NCBI RefSeq assembly: GCF_024753545.1
Contig: NZ_JANTOO010000014.1
Coordinates: 372,001-436,000, forward strand
DNA from: Lysinibacillus pinottii
GTDB lineage: Bacteria; Bacillota; Bacilli; Bacillales_A; Planococcaceae
Length of the DNA: 64,000 bases
Direction of reading: 5' to 3'
The translations under genes were made by a program, and so were the position numbers. The notes beneath the pieces were generated by a model. The model was not told where the DNA came from, made no database searches, and saw only the letters and a list, made by a program, of their open reading frames with translations. Below, one piece after another: positions 17,249 to 25,533 of this stretch (within the stretch, counting starts at the first letter, position 1; every line of letters begins with the position of its first letter).

Positions 17249-18742
17249 TCACTTTTTACCAAAAGGTATATCAACAATAAACTCCTCAAATGTCACTTTA
17301 CAATTCCCACACATTTCCTTGTATTTACCATTTTTCGTAGAGATGGTGCTCAAGATAATATCTTCAAGCTTTGCTCCTTCCTTAAAAGCTTGATTTACTG
17401 CTTGAATTTCTGCACAGTTTTCTACTTCCCATCTCTCAAAACTATCTTTACCTTCTTTTTCCATCGCTCTCTGTTTAGTTTTTTCCACCAACTTTTTAGT
17501 ATCATCGTGTAAATCCGATGCTGTCGGATTGAATCTAGGATTTCCCGTTCTTAAATCTGTACCAACACCATTATAACCAGTATAAGTTTTTCCAGTTTTC
17601 ATATCAACAGCAGCAGTTATAACATGTGGAATATGGATATCATTTGTATTTGGATCTATATATTTACCATTAAGAAGTTCTGCTCGTTCTTGCGCAAGCT
17701 TCTTCCTTGCCACATCTATAGCTTCGTCTTGTTTTAATACCCTAGTTGTATTTTTATCCGTACCCTTATCCTCAGCAGGCTTTTTATTCGAGCCATTTTG
17801 TGATGGTTGGGTATTAGACGGCTTCGGACTTGGAGTTGGTGTGTTTCTTCCAACTGTTCCTGTATCCTCTATGTGTCTAACGTCTCCACCTGCTAATGCA
17901 AAATTCTGCTGCTGTGATTGTACCATCTGACGCAGTTGCTGTTTGACTTCGGCTACTTTGGATTGTATCTGGGTTTTCACGTTCACTACTTGCTTTTTGA
18001 CTTGGTCTACTACACTTCCTACTGGACCTTTCAGCACGTTTTGAACACCTTCAGCGACACTCTTAACTACTCCGGCACCTTTATTTACTAATTTTCCGCC
18101 TGTTGCCACCCAGCCCGCAAACGGAATCATCGCGCCAAAGGAAAGGGCCGCATTGACCTTGTCACCTCTAGCCAGATAAATAATGCCATTCACGCCATCC
18201 GCTATTTCGCCGAAACCTGGGATTAATCCTACAAGATCTAATCCTACTTGTAGCGTATTCAACAGATTTTTAGGTTTTACAGCATTTTTCACTGCCTTGG
18301 TGGTTGCTTGAGCAGCTTTTTTCACCACTGGTAGTACCTTTTCCTTCACTACCTGCTTCGTTTGTTTGACAGCGGCCTTTACCTGTTGCTTGGCTTTTGT
18401 CACAGCCGCCTTTGCTTTTTTCACAACCTTTTTCGTGGTCAGAATCGCTTTTTTAATGGCCTTCTTCGCCCGTTTCACCAATTTACTCTTGGATAAACTA
18501 TTTTTTAGCTTACGGGCCTTGGTAAAGAATTTCCCCCACTTTTTCTTTTTCTTCTTGCGTTTTTTCTTTTTCTTCTTTTTACTCGATTTCTTTTGTTTTT
18601 TCTTAGTGGAGCTTTTCTTTTTGGAGGATTTCTTGGAGCTCTTCCCTTTCGATCCTCCGCTCTTTCCTTTTTTCGCTCCGCCTGGGGAGCCTACTTTCGG
18701 AATCATTCCCAGTAAGCTTCCTGCTAATCCTAATAGACCCAT
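17249..18742 (-). CDS. YwqJ-type deaminase polymorphic toxin, putative effector of the secretion system
   Basis: A 497-aa protein, apparently intact. Order: targeting segment MGLLGLAGSLLGMIPKVGSP (1-20), lysine-rich run (about 22-75), Ala/Lys-rich helices, a pre-toxin TG-type domain with LVGLIPGFGEIADGVNG and GAMIPFAGWVATGG (about 165-215), a Ser/Pro/Asn linker, and a C-terminal domain with IPHVITAAVDMKTGKTYTGY, WEVENCAEIQAVNQAF and EMCGNCKVTF. CAE and CxxC are the zinc and catalytic motifs of YwqJ deaminases. Its ATG overlaps the end of vgrG, so it is translated with the spike and probably rides on it. Substrate (nucleic acid or nucleotide) is unknown. Confidence 0.85.
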   Translation of the reverse strand: MGLLGLAGSLLGMIPKVGSPGGAKKGKSGGSKGKSSKKSSKKKSSTKKKQKKSSKKKKKKKRKKKKKKWGKFFTKARKLKNSLSKSKLVKRAKKAIKKAILTTKKVVKKAKAAVTKAKQQVKAAVKQTKQVVKEKVLPVVKKAAQATTKAVKNAVKPKNLLNTLQVGLDLVGLIPGFGEIADGVNGIIYLARGDKVNAALSFGAMIPFAGWVATGGKLVNKGAGVVKSVAEGVQNVLKGPVGSVVDQVKKQVVNVKTQIQSKVAEVKQQLRQMVQSQQQNFALAGGDVRHIEDTGTVGRNTPTPSPKPSNTQPSQNGSNKKPAEDKGTDKNTTRVLKQDEAIDVARKKLAQERAELLNGKYIDPNTNDIHIPHVITAAVDMKTGKTYTGYNGVGTDLRTGNPRFNPTASDLHDDTKKLVEKTKQRAMEKEGKDSFERWEVENCAEIQAVNQAFKEGAKLEDIILSTISTKNGKYKEMCGNCKVTFEEFIVDIPFGKK

Positions 18743-19026
18743 TAGGCATCACCCCCACCAACAGGGATCATCCCCATCATGTCTAAGGCGGAATCGAGGT
18801 CTGCTTCTTCTTCCTGTGAAGCGACTGACACAGGGGCTTTGATGGACCCTTCCATCGTGACCGCCTGTCCCTGGATATCCGTAATGCCGTCAAACACTAT
18901 ACTACTGGAGCCGCAGGTAAATCGCATGGATTCGGCTGCACTCATGGACACTCGCTTCCCTGCGAAGGTGATCGTGTCATTCGCTTTGACTAGCAGGGAG
19001 GGCTTACTATGCACGGTAATGCCGCT
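18507..19026. repeat. Long direct repeat, copy 2 (vgrG tail plus toxin N-terminus)
   Basis: Source-side partner of 10,162-10,687. It spans the last 95 or so codons of vgrG and the first 75 of the toxin, so recombination between copies would swap toxin tips without damaging the spike. Confidence 0.85.
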
Positions 19027-20271
19027 GTCCTGATGAAGCTGCAGAAAAACAGCACCCTCCTTGGCCGTAAATGTCACGGATTGTGGATCTAGCTTCATGT
19101 CCTTCCCTTTTGGCGTACCCCAATAAGACGTTTTCGGATCAGCCGTTTTTGGGTTGGCCTCGCCACCTTTTCGTACACTGTGGCGAACAATCGCAGCTTC
19201 CTCGCGATGTGTCGGGAAGGCAAGATGAACATGATCGCCCACCTCTGGAGGACTGTAAAAACCACTGTGTCCTTCTGCTGTATATGGCGTAGCCAATGGG
19301 AACCAGGTAGCTTCTTCCTTTTTTTGCGCCTCATCCATGCTGAGATGGAGTCGTACCTGATCCTTTTTGACCTCTAACACCTTTCCTTCAATTGCAGTAC
19401 CTGATAGAAACGGAATACTTCGTCTGTCTTGACGTATGCCTTTTTTGAACAGCAAATGATACTCATAGGTAAGAATGCCTTGCTTCATTTGGGCGATGGA
19501 TTTGGCTACCACCAGCTCCTTACCTTGGAGCTGCACACGATCACCTAGCTTCAAAGTCTTTTTAGACTCGATCACATAGGCGACGGTATCCCGCTCCTCT
19601 ATTGGCTGATCGATGTCATTATGCTTACTATGTAAAAACTTAGAGCGATCCTTTAAAATTTCATAATTTGCCACTGATAGCTTTTCCATTCGTCCTTCAG
19701 GTAACCCAAACCAGAACTTCGGCTTATCCGCATCCACTGCAGGGATTAGCACCGTCCGAAAATGGGACGCCATACGTTGTAAAAATTGCCAATCCGTCTC
19801 TTTATATTGTAATATAAACTGCTTGAGAGGAGTAGCCTTCGACACAGTATCAATGACATCTGCACCTGAGTAGTCTTTCAAAACCTTTTTTAACAGTGCC
19901 TGATAAGTCATTTTATTATGCTGAAAGGAACGGTATTTTTGTTTACAGTCTAGGGTGAACGTAGATGATACAGCCTCTAGTTCAATTTGATATACTCCCC
20001 TCACCATACGTACAGCCATTTCTGTAACCTGACCTTTAAAAAGTGTGCGTATTCGTTGCCCTTTATTTTTTTGAAATAGCTCTATTCGATCTGACGTACT
20101 AGCATGTCGCATACAACTGTCTTTCTTTTCAGCAGGGATGAACCCCTTTATAGTTAACCTTGCGTGGTCATTCACTGTTTGAGTCAACATAAGATGATGC
20201 AACGTCTGGACTTCATAGGGGGATACGAGTTCAAGCTCACCGTATCCGATTACTTCCTCGTATGTGTTCAC
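18742..20271 (-). CDS. VgrG-like / phage late control D-type spike protein 1
   Basis: A 509-aa protein. The N-terminal half has the gp27-like pattern of VgrG: SPYEVQTLHHLMLTQTVNDH, FKGQVTEMAVRMVRGVYQIE, KYRSFQHNKMTYQALLKKVL and LQYKETDWQFLQRMASHFRT. The middle has an OB-fold-like EGKVLEVKKDQVRLHLSMDE and TPYTAEGHSGFYSPPEVGDH; the C-terminal part is repetitive beta (TFTAKEGAVFLQL, VKANDTITFAGKRVSM). It ends in a flexible acidic Gly-rich tail. VgrG trimers form the puncturing tip of contractile systems. The downstream toxin overlaps it by 1 nt and the DUF4280 gene is just upstream. Confidence 0.82.
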   Translation of the reverse strand: MNTYEEVIGYGELELVSPYEVQTLHHLMLTQTVNDHARLTIKGFIPAEKKDSCMRHASTSDRIELFQKNKGQRIRTLFKGQVTEMAVRMVRGVYQIELEAVSSTFTLDCKQKYRSFQHNKMTYQALLKKVLKDYSGADVIDTVSKATPLKQFILQYKETDWQFLQRMASHFRTVLIPAVDADKPKFWFGLPEGRMEKLSVANYEILKDRSKFLHSKHNDIDQPIEERDTVAYVIESKKTLKLGDRVQLQGKELVVAKSIAQMKQGILTYEYHLLFKKGIRQDRRSIPFLSGTAIEGKVLEVKKDQVRLHLSMDEAQKKEEATWFPLATPYTAEGHSGFYSPPEVGDHVHLAFPTHREEAAIVRHSVRKGGEANPKTADPKTSYWGTPKGKDMKLDPQSVTFTAKEGAVFLQLHQDSGITVHSKPSLLVKANDTITFAGKRVSMSAAESMRFTCGSSSIVFDGITDIQGQAVTMEGSIKAPVSVASQEEEADLDSALDMMGMIPVGGGDA

Positions 20272-20304
20272 ATGAATTCCCTTCTTTCCTCAAGGGACAA
20301 TGGA

Positions 20305-20712
20305 TTATTCTTGTCCATCATCTTCTACTTTTATCGTTCCACAATACATACACATATTAATAGATTGACTAATTAACGCTGGATGATTTTCAATTAGTTG
20401 ATCATTCTTGCCATTAATCCAAGGCATCGTGATGACTGGTGTACAGGGCATCGGCTTTAAAACACCATTATTGTCAGCAGTGGCCGCCGCAACTATTGGA
20501 TTCGCTAATGTTTGGCATAAGCCAAATGGTTGAATATTGACATGAGGCTTATAATCCATCGTATTCATCTGTGCCTTATTTTTCGTATAAACCCCATGGC
20601 TGACTGGCATTTTTAATATACTTGTTTGATCACCTTGCGAGCAGGATAATTTGGCACCAGCTACTACATAGCTCCGTTGGTCGCCACCCTTTGTCTGCAA
20701 TTCTTCTGACAT
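20305..20712 (-). CDS. DUF4280 PAAR-like spike-tip protein
   Basis: A 135-aa protein. It has YVVAGAKLSCSQGDQTSILK near the N-terminus, PFGLCQTLANPIVAAATA in the middle, and CTPVITMPWINGKNDQLIEN with a C-terminal MCMYCGTIKVEDD. This is the DUF4280 pattern, a PAAR-like fold with conserved cysteines found beside VgrG-like genes. It probably caps the spike trimer and may bind a metal. It lies between the Imm11-like gene and vgrG1, 33 nt before vgrG1. Confidence 0.82.
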   Translation of the reverse strand: MSEELQTKGGDQRSYVVAGAKLSCSQGDQTSILKMPVSHGVYTKNKAQMNTMDYKPHVNIQPFGLCQTLANPIVAAATADNNGVLKPMPCTPVITMPWINGKNDQLIENHPALISQSINMCMYCGTIKVEDDGQE

Positions 20713-20817
20713 CGAAAAACCATCCTTTCTATACGTAAGCTGTTGTAACTTTTACTAAACATCGTTGACGATGATTAGAAAATAATTATTTCCTTTTCGC
20801 TTCTTGCCCTTTTCAAC

Positions 20818-21375
20818 CTATTTTCCTACTGCCAGAATATCGTTCCATCTTCCTTCAGTTTGTATTTTCCGTAATCGTATTCCCCTAAAATCTCGGCGAA
20901 GAATGCTCTCGGCTAATTCAATATTAACTACTATATAATGTTCTTTAATTCCCTCAATTTGAAAGATCGGATAAGGGGCTGCTAAATGCTCGTCTATTAC
21001 TAATTTTTTTAACGTTCCATCCAGATGAAATTCAGTTTGAGCAGAGAGACAAGGAACTTTTGGTGGAATAACTAGCCAATATAACGTTTGCATTACTTTA
21101 GGTATATCCATGAGAACAACCGCTTTGAATGGCATTTGTGGTTCATATTTTTCCACTAATTGTTTAACAGCATCAGAAAGGAGCATGATTGGCTTTTCAA
21201 TCAAATCTGTATATACCATCTCGCCTTTCTCTAATACAGGAAATTGGCGTTCGAGCTCCTCTAATTCCTCCATTCTTTCAATTGTTAGTAGCTCTTTTTT
21301 TATCACTTGGGCTATACCAACAGGCTCGACAGCATTTGAGATGCGTTCATCCTGAGATAGAATAAAATAGTTCAT
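20818..21375 (-). CDS. Imm11-like protein of the secretion locus
   Basis: A 185-aa protein. MNYFILSQDERISNAVEPVG at the start and IVVNIELAESILRRDFRGIR near the end resemble the Imm11 (MXAN_0049-type) family. Imm11 proteins are predicted antidotes, but here the gene lies among structural genes (between a pentapeptide-repeat gene and DUF4280) with no toxin at its side. A role as adaptor or chaperone for spike loading is a reasonable alternative. Confidence in the family is moderate. Confidence 0.5.
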   Translation of the reverse strand: MNYFILSQDERISNAVEPVGIAQVIKKELLTIERMEELEELERQFPVLEKGEMVYTDLIEKPIMLLSDAVKQLVEKYEPQMPFKAVVLMDIPKVMQTLYWLVIPPKVPCLSAQTEFHLDGTLKKLVIDEHLAAPYPIFQIEGIKEHYIVVNIELAESILRRDFRGIRLRKIQTEGRWNDILAVGK

Positions 21376-21399
21376 TTTTCTTCTCCTTTTTCACCATGT

Positions 21400-22530
21400 C
21401 TACTTCCAAATGACACTTGCTGATTGGAATGGATCTAGCTTTAAATATTGCTGAGCCTCCTTAGAAAACATGGCCTTTTCTAAATTTGCCCCTGTAAAAT
21501 TCGTATTCCTTACATTTGCTCCCATAAAGTTGGCCCCTCGTAAATTTGCTAGCTCAAAATTAGCGCCTTCTAAATTCGCATTTGTAAAACGAAGCGGTAA
21601 ATAGCCTGGTGTTTCCCATTTCTGGCGATCTAGCAAACCACTGGCTCCCTGTACTTGTTGAAAATTGGCTCCCTGTAACTGACTATTGCTAAAATCCGCC
21701 TCATGAATGGCACTGAAGCTCAAATCAGTGTCCATTAGCTGACTTTCCCTAAAATTGGCGCCTATCAACAGACATTCACGCATACGACAGTTGGTTAAAT
21801 TGGTTTTCTGAAAAAAGGCATAGCGCATATCCAAGCCCTCATACGTTCCGTCAGCTAAGCGTAATTGATTAAATACCTCATATGGATATGCATCCTCTAG
21901 CTTTTCTTCTAACCAAGCCTTTATTTCATCACTATCCTTCGATGAAAAGTCCTCGCTATAAACTACTTCGTTCATATCCATAAACTCACCTATACGGATT
22001 TCGACAGCCACATCCCGCTCCAGTGCTAAATATTCTGGACATCTGATGATGTCGGGTAGCGCATATCTAGCAAGACTTATTAAATATTGGTGAAAATGAT
22101 TGGCATCCTGGAGTCTAATGCGATCAATATCTGCTTGCGTAATTGCCCCCATAAAGGTTTTGCTATACAAACTTAGCTCTTGGATGTATTGCTCTAAATA
22201 ATGATGCACCCAGCTAGCATCATAGGTAGTTAAAAGAGGTTGTAGGTCAAAAAACCATTCGTCGTCCGTAGCCTCTACTAAATAGTGCGGATTTCTCTCC
22301 AATAGCTCTGTGCGTAGCATCGAAAATGTAATATGGGCAATTGGTCCTTTCTGGTGAAGCGATTGCTGCTGGGCTAGTTGCTGACATACCTTTTGAAAGG
22401 ACGACCTAAATTCCTCGGCTAGCTTGTCTTTGGAGGCTTGGAAAAAATCCTCGAGCAGCAAAAGATAGTTCAATCTTCTTTTTTCTACTTCTGTGTCATA
22501 AAAATGCTGTAGAATTTCCTGTGCCTGCAT
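21400..22530 (-). CDS. Pentapeptide-repeat protein of the secretion locus
   Basis: A 376-aa protein. Residues 1 to about 220 are helical, with no family that I recognise. The C-terminal 150 residues are pentapeptide repeats of the A(D/N)LXX type: CLLIGANFRESQLMDTDLSF, ADFSNSQLQGANFQ, FTNANLEGANFELANLRGAN and FMGANVRNTNFTGANLEKAM, which form a right-handed quadrilateral beta helix. Pentapeptide proteins occur beside spike genes of secretion systems as adaptors or effectors. It sits between vgrG2 and the Imm11-like gene with short spacers. Confidence 0.75.
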   Translation of the reverse strand: MQAQEILQHFYDTEVEKRRLNYLLLLEDFFQASKDKLAEEFRSSFQKVCQQLAQQQSLHQKGPIAHITFSMLRTELLERNPHYLVEATDDEWFFDLQPLLTTYDASWVHHYLEQYIQELSLYSKTFMGAITQADIDRIRLQDANHFHQYLISLARYALPDIIRCPEYLALERDVAVEIRIGEFMDMNEVVYSEDFSSKDSDEIKAWLEEKLEDAYPYEVFNQLRLADGTYEGLDMRYAFFQKTNLTNCRMRECLLIGANFRESQLMDTDLSFSAIHEADFSNSQLQGANFQQVQGASGLLDRQKWETPGYLPLRFTNANLEGANFELANLRGANFMGANVRNTNFTGANLEKAMFSKEAQQYLKLDPFQSASVIWK

Positions 22531-22561
22531 TTGTGACTCCTTCTTTCTCTTTTGTTCATCT

Positions 22562-23986
22562 TTAATTGGCTTTTACTTCTTTTCCAAAAATTTGCACACT
22601 GCCATTCATAGTAATTTTACTTTCTTTACATTGTAATGAAATTTCTTCCTCTGCAGACATAAGGATTTTTTTGCTAGCATTCACCGTAATATCTGCCTCA
22701 GATATAAGCTTAATCTCTTTTTTGCTATAAATTTCGATACCGTTTGCTTCATTTAAACGAATAAAAATATCGCCATCCTGTGCGGTAATGAGAATTTCTG
22801 TTGGACTTAATTTAATCTCTTTACCAAAGGCTGTCCGATAATATTTCGTCGAAGGATCGTCTAGTTTATTAGTGGCCGTTGTATCCAAGTTTTTTCGTAT
22901 TGAGGTACTAGCAATCCCCTCTTCCTCACGGTGAGAAGGAAAATAGATGTGGACAAAATCATTGATTTCCGGCATACAATACCAGCCACTATGTCCCTCA
23001 GCTGTATAGCCCGTTGAGTAAAGGAACCAATGTGCCTTTCCCTTATCCTGCTTGTCATCAATAGCTAAATGTACCTTAATATGATCCTTTGCGACTTCTA
23101 ACACTTTTCCTTCTAAGGACAAGCCGGAAATATCCGTGTTAAATAGCTCACTTTTTTTCATGCCATTTTTCGTTGACAGTGTATAGTAATGTTTCAGCAA
23201 GCCATCCTTCATAGTTGTATATGCTTCATATATATACAGTGTTTGCTTATTAAATGTAACGTGGTCTCCTATCTGAAGTACCTTGTCACTTTCCACCTCA
23301 TAGTAAAGGAAGTCATGCTCGCCCATTCCTTCATTACCATTCTCTGTATATAGTAGATAGTCTGCTATTTTTTTTCTGGTCGTGTAATGATAATCTTCTA
23401 GCTTTCCTTGAGCACTTCCAGCTGGAACACCAAAATGGAACTTTGGCTTGTCAAAGGTAGCAGCAGGCACGAGCCCCGTATTAAAACGAGAGGCTAGTCT
23501 TTTTAAAAATTCCCAATCTGTTTCGTAATATTGAAGAGTAAACTTTTCTAATTTAGCACCTTTTGTAGCTTCATCAATAACATCAAGACCAGGATAAACA
23601 GGATTTAACAGTTTGAATAAAGCCTTATAGGTCATTTCCTTATCCTGATAGGAGCGATTTTTCTTTTTAATATCTAGCTGATGGGTACTAGAAGCCGCTA
23701 CGACCTCTATATAATAGATGCCACGCACTGAGCTAACCTTCACATTTAAAATAACACCTTTAAATAAGGGAGAAGGGACACCGAGATGGTTAAGCTGGTT
23801 TACTTCAATGGCAGATTGTGCCTCTGTCATTTCGACATATGTATCTCTCGCCTCTTCAGGCACAATCCCAGTAAAACGTAACATAGCATGTTCGTTCATT
23901 TTTTTTGTAAGGCTTAGCTCTTGAATGCTGACAAGCTCGAATGGCGATATTTTTATATGATGATAAGTCGTCACTGCACCACTCAT
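22562..23986 (-). CDS. VgrG-like spike protein 2
   Basis: A 474-aa paralogue of spike 1 with the same order of motifs: SPFELVSIQELSLTKKMNEH, FKGVILNVKVSSVRGIYYIE, KNRSYQDKEMTYKALFKLLN, LQYYETDWEFLKRLASRFNT, LEGKVLEVAKDHIKVHLAID and STGYTAEGHSGWYCMPEIND. The C-terminus ends in short beta repeats (ITAQDGDIFIRL, EEEISLQCKESKITMNGSVQ) and lacks the acidic Gly-rich tail of spike 1. Its ATG overlaps the stop of the upstream EagR-like gene. It may form mixed trimers with spike 1 or be the constitutive spike, with spike 1 dedicated to toxin carriage; this is inference. Confidence 0.8.
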   Translation of the reverse strand: MSGAVTTYHHIKISPFELVSIQELSLTKKMNEHAMLRFTGIVPEEARDTYVEMTEAQSAIEVNQLNHLGVPSPLFKGVILNVKVSSVRGIYYIEVVAASSTHQLDIKKKNRSYQDKEMTYKALFKLLNPVYPGLDVIDEATKGAKLEKFTLQYYETDWEFLKRLASRFNTGLVPAATFDKPKFHFGVPAGSAQGKLEDYHYTTRKKIADYLLYTENGNEGMGEHDFLYYEVESDKVLQIGDHVTFNKQTLYIYEAYTTMKDGLLKHYYTLSTKNGMKKSELFNTDISGLSLEGKVLEVAKDHIKVHLAIDDKQDKGKAHWFLYSTGYTAEGHSGWYCMPEINDFVHIYFPSHREEEGIASTSIRKNLDTTATNKLDDPSTKYYRTAFGKEIKLSPTEILITAQDGDIFIRLNEANGIEIYSKKEIKLISEADITVNASKKILMSAEEEISLQCKESKITMNGSVQIFGKEVKAN

Positions 23987-24660
23987 AGAACTGTCCCTCC
24001 TTTCCCTTCACTTGAAGTGAATTGTAAGGACTCCATCATAGCTCTCGCGATAGGGCGCCAAGTGTCAAGATCATCCTCCATACAATTAAACGTTCCAATA
24101 AGTGCTCGCCCTTCGACAGAGGCAAAGAACATTAAATTAAAAATTTCTCCATCAATGGCAGGTGTAATGACCTCTAAAAAGCCTACCGTTTTGCCATCGA
24201 TCTTCTGAACATCTGTATCCAACCAATCTGCTGAAGGCTGAGCTTGTTCAAGGATGTCCATCATATTTTCTTGAAATGCAGCGACTCCGTCCTCGTTTAA
24301 GCGATGTGGTGTCAGATTGAAGGCAAGATTGATTGATGAGGAGGTATCTGTATAAATTAGATTTGGTCTACGCTCTGATGGGTACTTTAAGGACGCTAGT
24401 TCAGCAGACATAATAGAAAATAGCTTTGGCATTCGTATAATCATTTTGCCGTCCAATAATGGTTGCTCTATCACCTGGACTTCCTCATCATCAATGGTGA
24501 TAATATTTTGGTAAATATCGACTTCTTGTAGATTGTCCTGTTCGTCTTGTTCAGGCTCCTGTTCCACTTGTAATGCCGCTTGCTGCTGGGCTAACTCATG
24601 TCGTTCCTGATCTCTCATTTCGTTTCTTAATGCAATAATCTTTTCATCTAAAAATTTCAT
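23983..24660 (-). CDS. DcrB/DUF1795-like protein, possible EagR-type effector chaperone
   Basis: A 225-aa protein from the ATG at 24660, behind AAGGTGAG; a start 8 codons upstream lacks a site. The N-terminal 40 residues are charged and coiled (RNEMRDQERHELAQQQAA). The rest reads LLDGKMIIRMPKLFSIMSAE, YPSERRPNLIYTDTSSSINL and GEIFNLMFFASVEGRALIGT, then WRPIARAMMESLQF, the pattern of DcrB/PsbP-like domains. DUF1795 proteins include EagR, which shields transmembrane segments of type VI effectors. It overlaps vgrG2 by 4 nt. Its position beside a spike gene supports the chaperone idea, though its own cargo is not obvious. Confidence 0.6.
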   Translation of the reverse strand: MKFLDEKIIALRNEMRDQERHELAQQQAALQVEQEPEQDEQDNLQEVDIYQNIITIDDEEVQVIEQPLLDGKMIIRMPKLFSIMSAELASLKYPSERRPNLIYTDTSSSINLAFNLTPHRLNEDGVAAFQENMMDILEQAQPSADWLDTDVQKIDGKTVGFLEVITPAIDGEIFNLMFFASVEGRALIGTFNCMEDDLDTWRPIARAMMESLQFTSSEGKGGTVL

Positions 24661-24709
24661 CCCACTCACCTTCCGCTTCTTCAACGTTTTTTCACTGACA
24701 ACTTTTCAA

Positions 24710-25495
24710 CTAATCAACGATCATTCGCTTTGGTCGACTTGGACTAGGCATTTGACTAGCCCCAGTTCCACGACCACCATTTTTGGATTCAATTAATATA
24801 CGATACAAATATTTGTGAATTTGACTATTGGAAAACGGTTGAAACTCTAGCTCTAACCGATTACTAATGTACATTTCAATGACATCTCGCTGTACTCGTT
24901 CTTCATTTAAACACGCTAGGGCAAATGTTATGTCGTAAGCATTGCTTGGACGATTTTTTAATAATTCCTTTGCAAAACATTGTAAAACCTTAGGATGATA
25001 GGTACTTCTTTGTACTCCAGCATATTCACAGTGAAGATAATTAACGGTATTGTATTCAGTGGTATAATCCGAAAAATCTATGGGCTCTGATCGTAGCTTT
25101 GCTCCCACCTTTAATTTAAAACGCACTATTTCCAATTCATTGGGGGCAAGATACATGGAGCTATCAAGAACAATAGTCGTTGTAAATTGCGTGAAATCCA
25201 AATGATTTACTTCTTCAGCAAAACGCACCTTTACTATCGTTTCATTTCCCGTTGCCTCATAAGGCAGCTCATAGCTACTATGTAGCATATAGAGTCTTTT
25301 ATTATGTTTCAGGATGCCCTTGGTTAGAATAATGCTTGTATCTGTTACATGAATATGACAACCTGCTATAATGCCGTTCGAGTATTCCTCGAAGTATAGA
25401 TCTAAAAACTCTCTCGGGAAATCTCGCAGGTTCTCTAGCATTTCCAGCTTTAAAATTCTTCCTTTTTGAAAATGTGGATATTGATTTGTAAACAT
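24710..25495 (-). CDS. Unrecognised protein of the secretion locus
   Basis: A 261-aa protein that I cannot assign. It is beta-rich in the first 170 residues (LYFEEYSNGIIAGCHIHVTD, IILTKGILKHNKRLYMLHSS, EIVRFKLKVGAKLRSEPIDF) and helical after that (AYDITFALACLNEERVQRDV). The opening, with a short helix followed by a SNGIIAG strand, is of the kind seen in baseplate or tail proteins, and it sits 50 nt before the EagR-like gene and 38 nt after the Hsp70-like gene. A baseplate component is my best guess, unproven. Confidence 0.55.
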   Translation of the reverse strand: MFTNQYPHFQKGRILKLEMLENLRDFPREFLDLYFEEYSNGIIAGCHIHVTDTSIILTKGILKHNKRLYMLHSSYELPYEATGNETIVKVRFAEEVNHLDFTQFTTTIVLDSSMYLAPNELEIVRFKLKVGAKLRSEPIDFSDYTTEYNTVNYLHCEYAGVQRSTYHPKVLQCFAKELLKNRPSNAYDITFALACLNEERVQRDVIEMYISNRLELEFQPFSNSQIHKYLYRILIESKNGGRGTGASQMPSPSRPKRMIVD

Positions 25496-25533
25496 CTGTT
25501 ATTCTCCTCTTTTATTTTTTAGCAGATGCCTAC

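Noticed and set aside
9001..18742. LXG/WXG type VII toxin locus
   Set aside because: The pre-toxin segments resemble those in LXG toxins, but there is no LXG domain, no WXG100 gene and no EssC-type ATPase; the genes overlap vgrG instead.
20818..21375. Imm11-like gene as antidote of the YwqJ toxin
   Set aside because: The toxin has its own SUKH-3 gene directly downstream, and the Imm11-like gene lies upstream of the spike gene.
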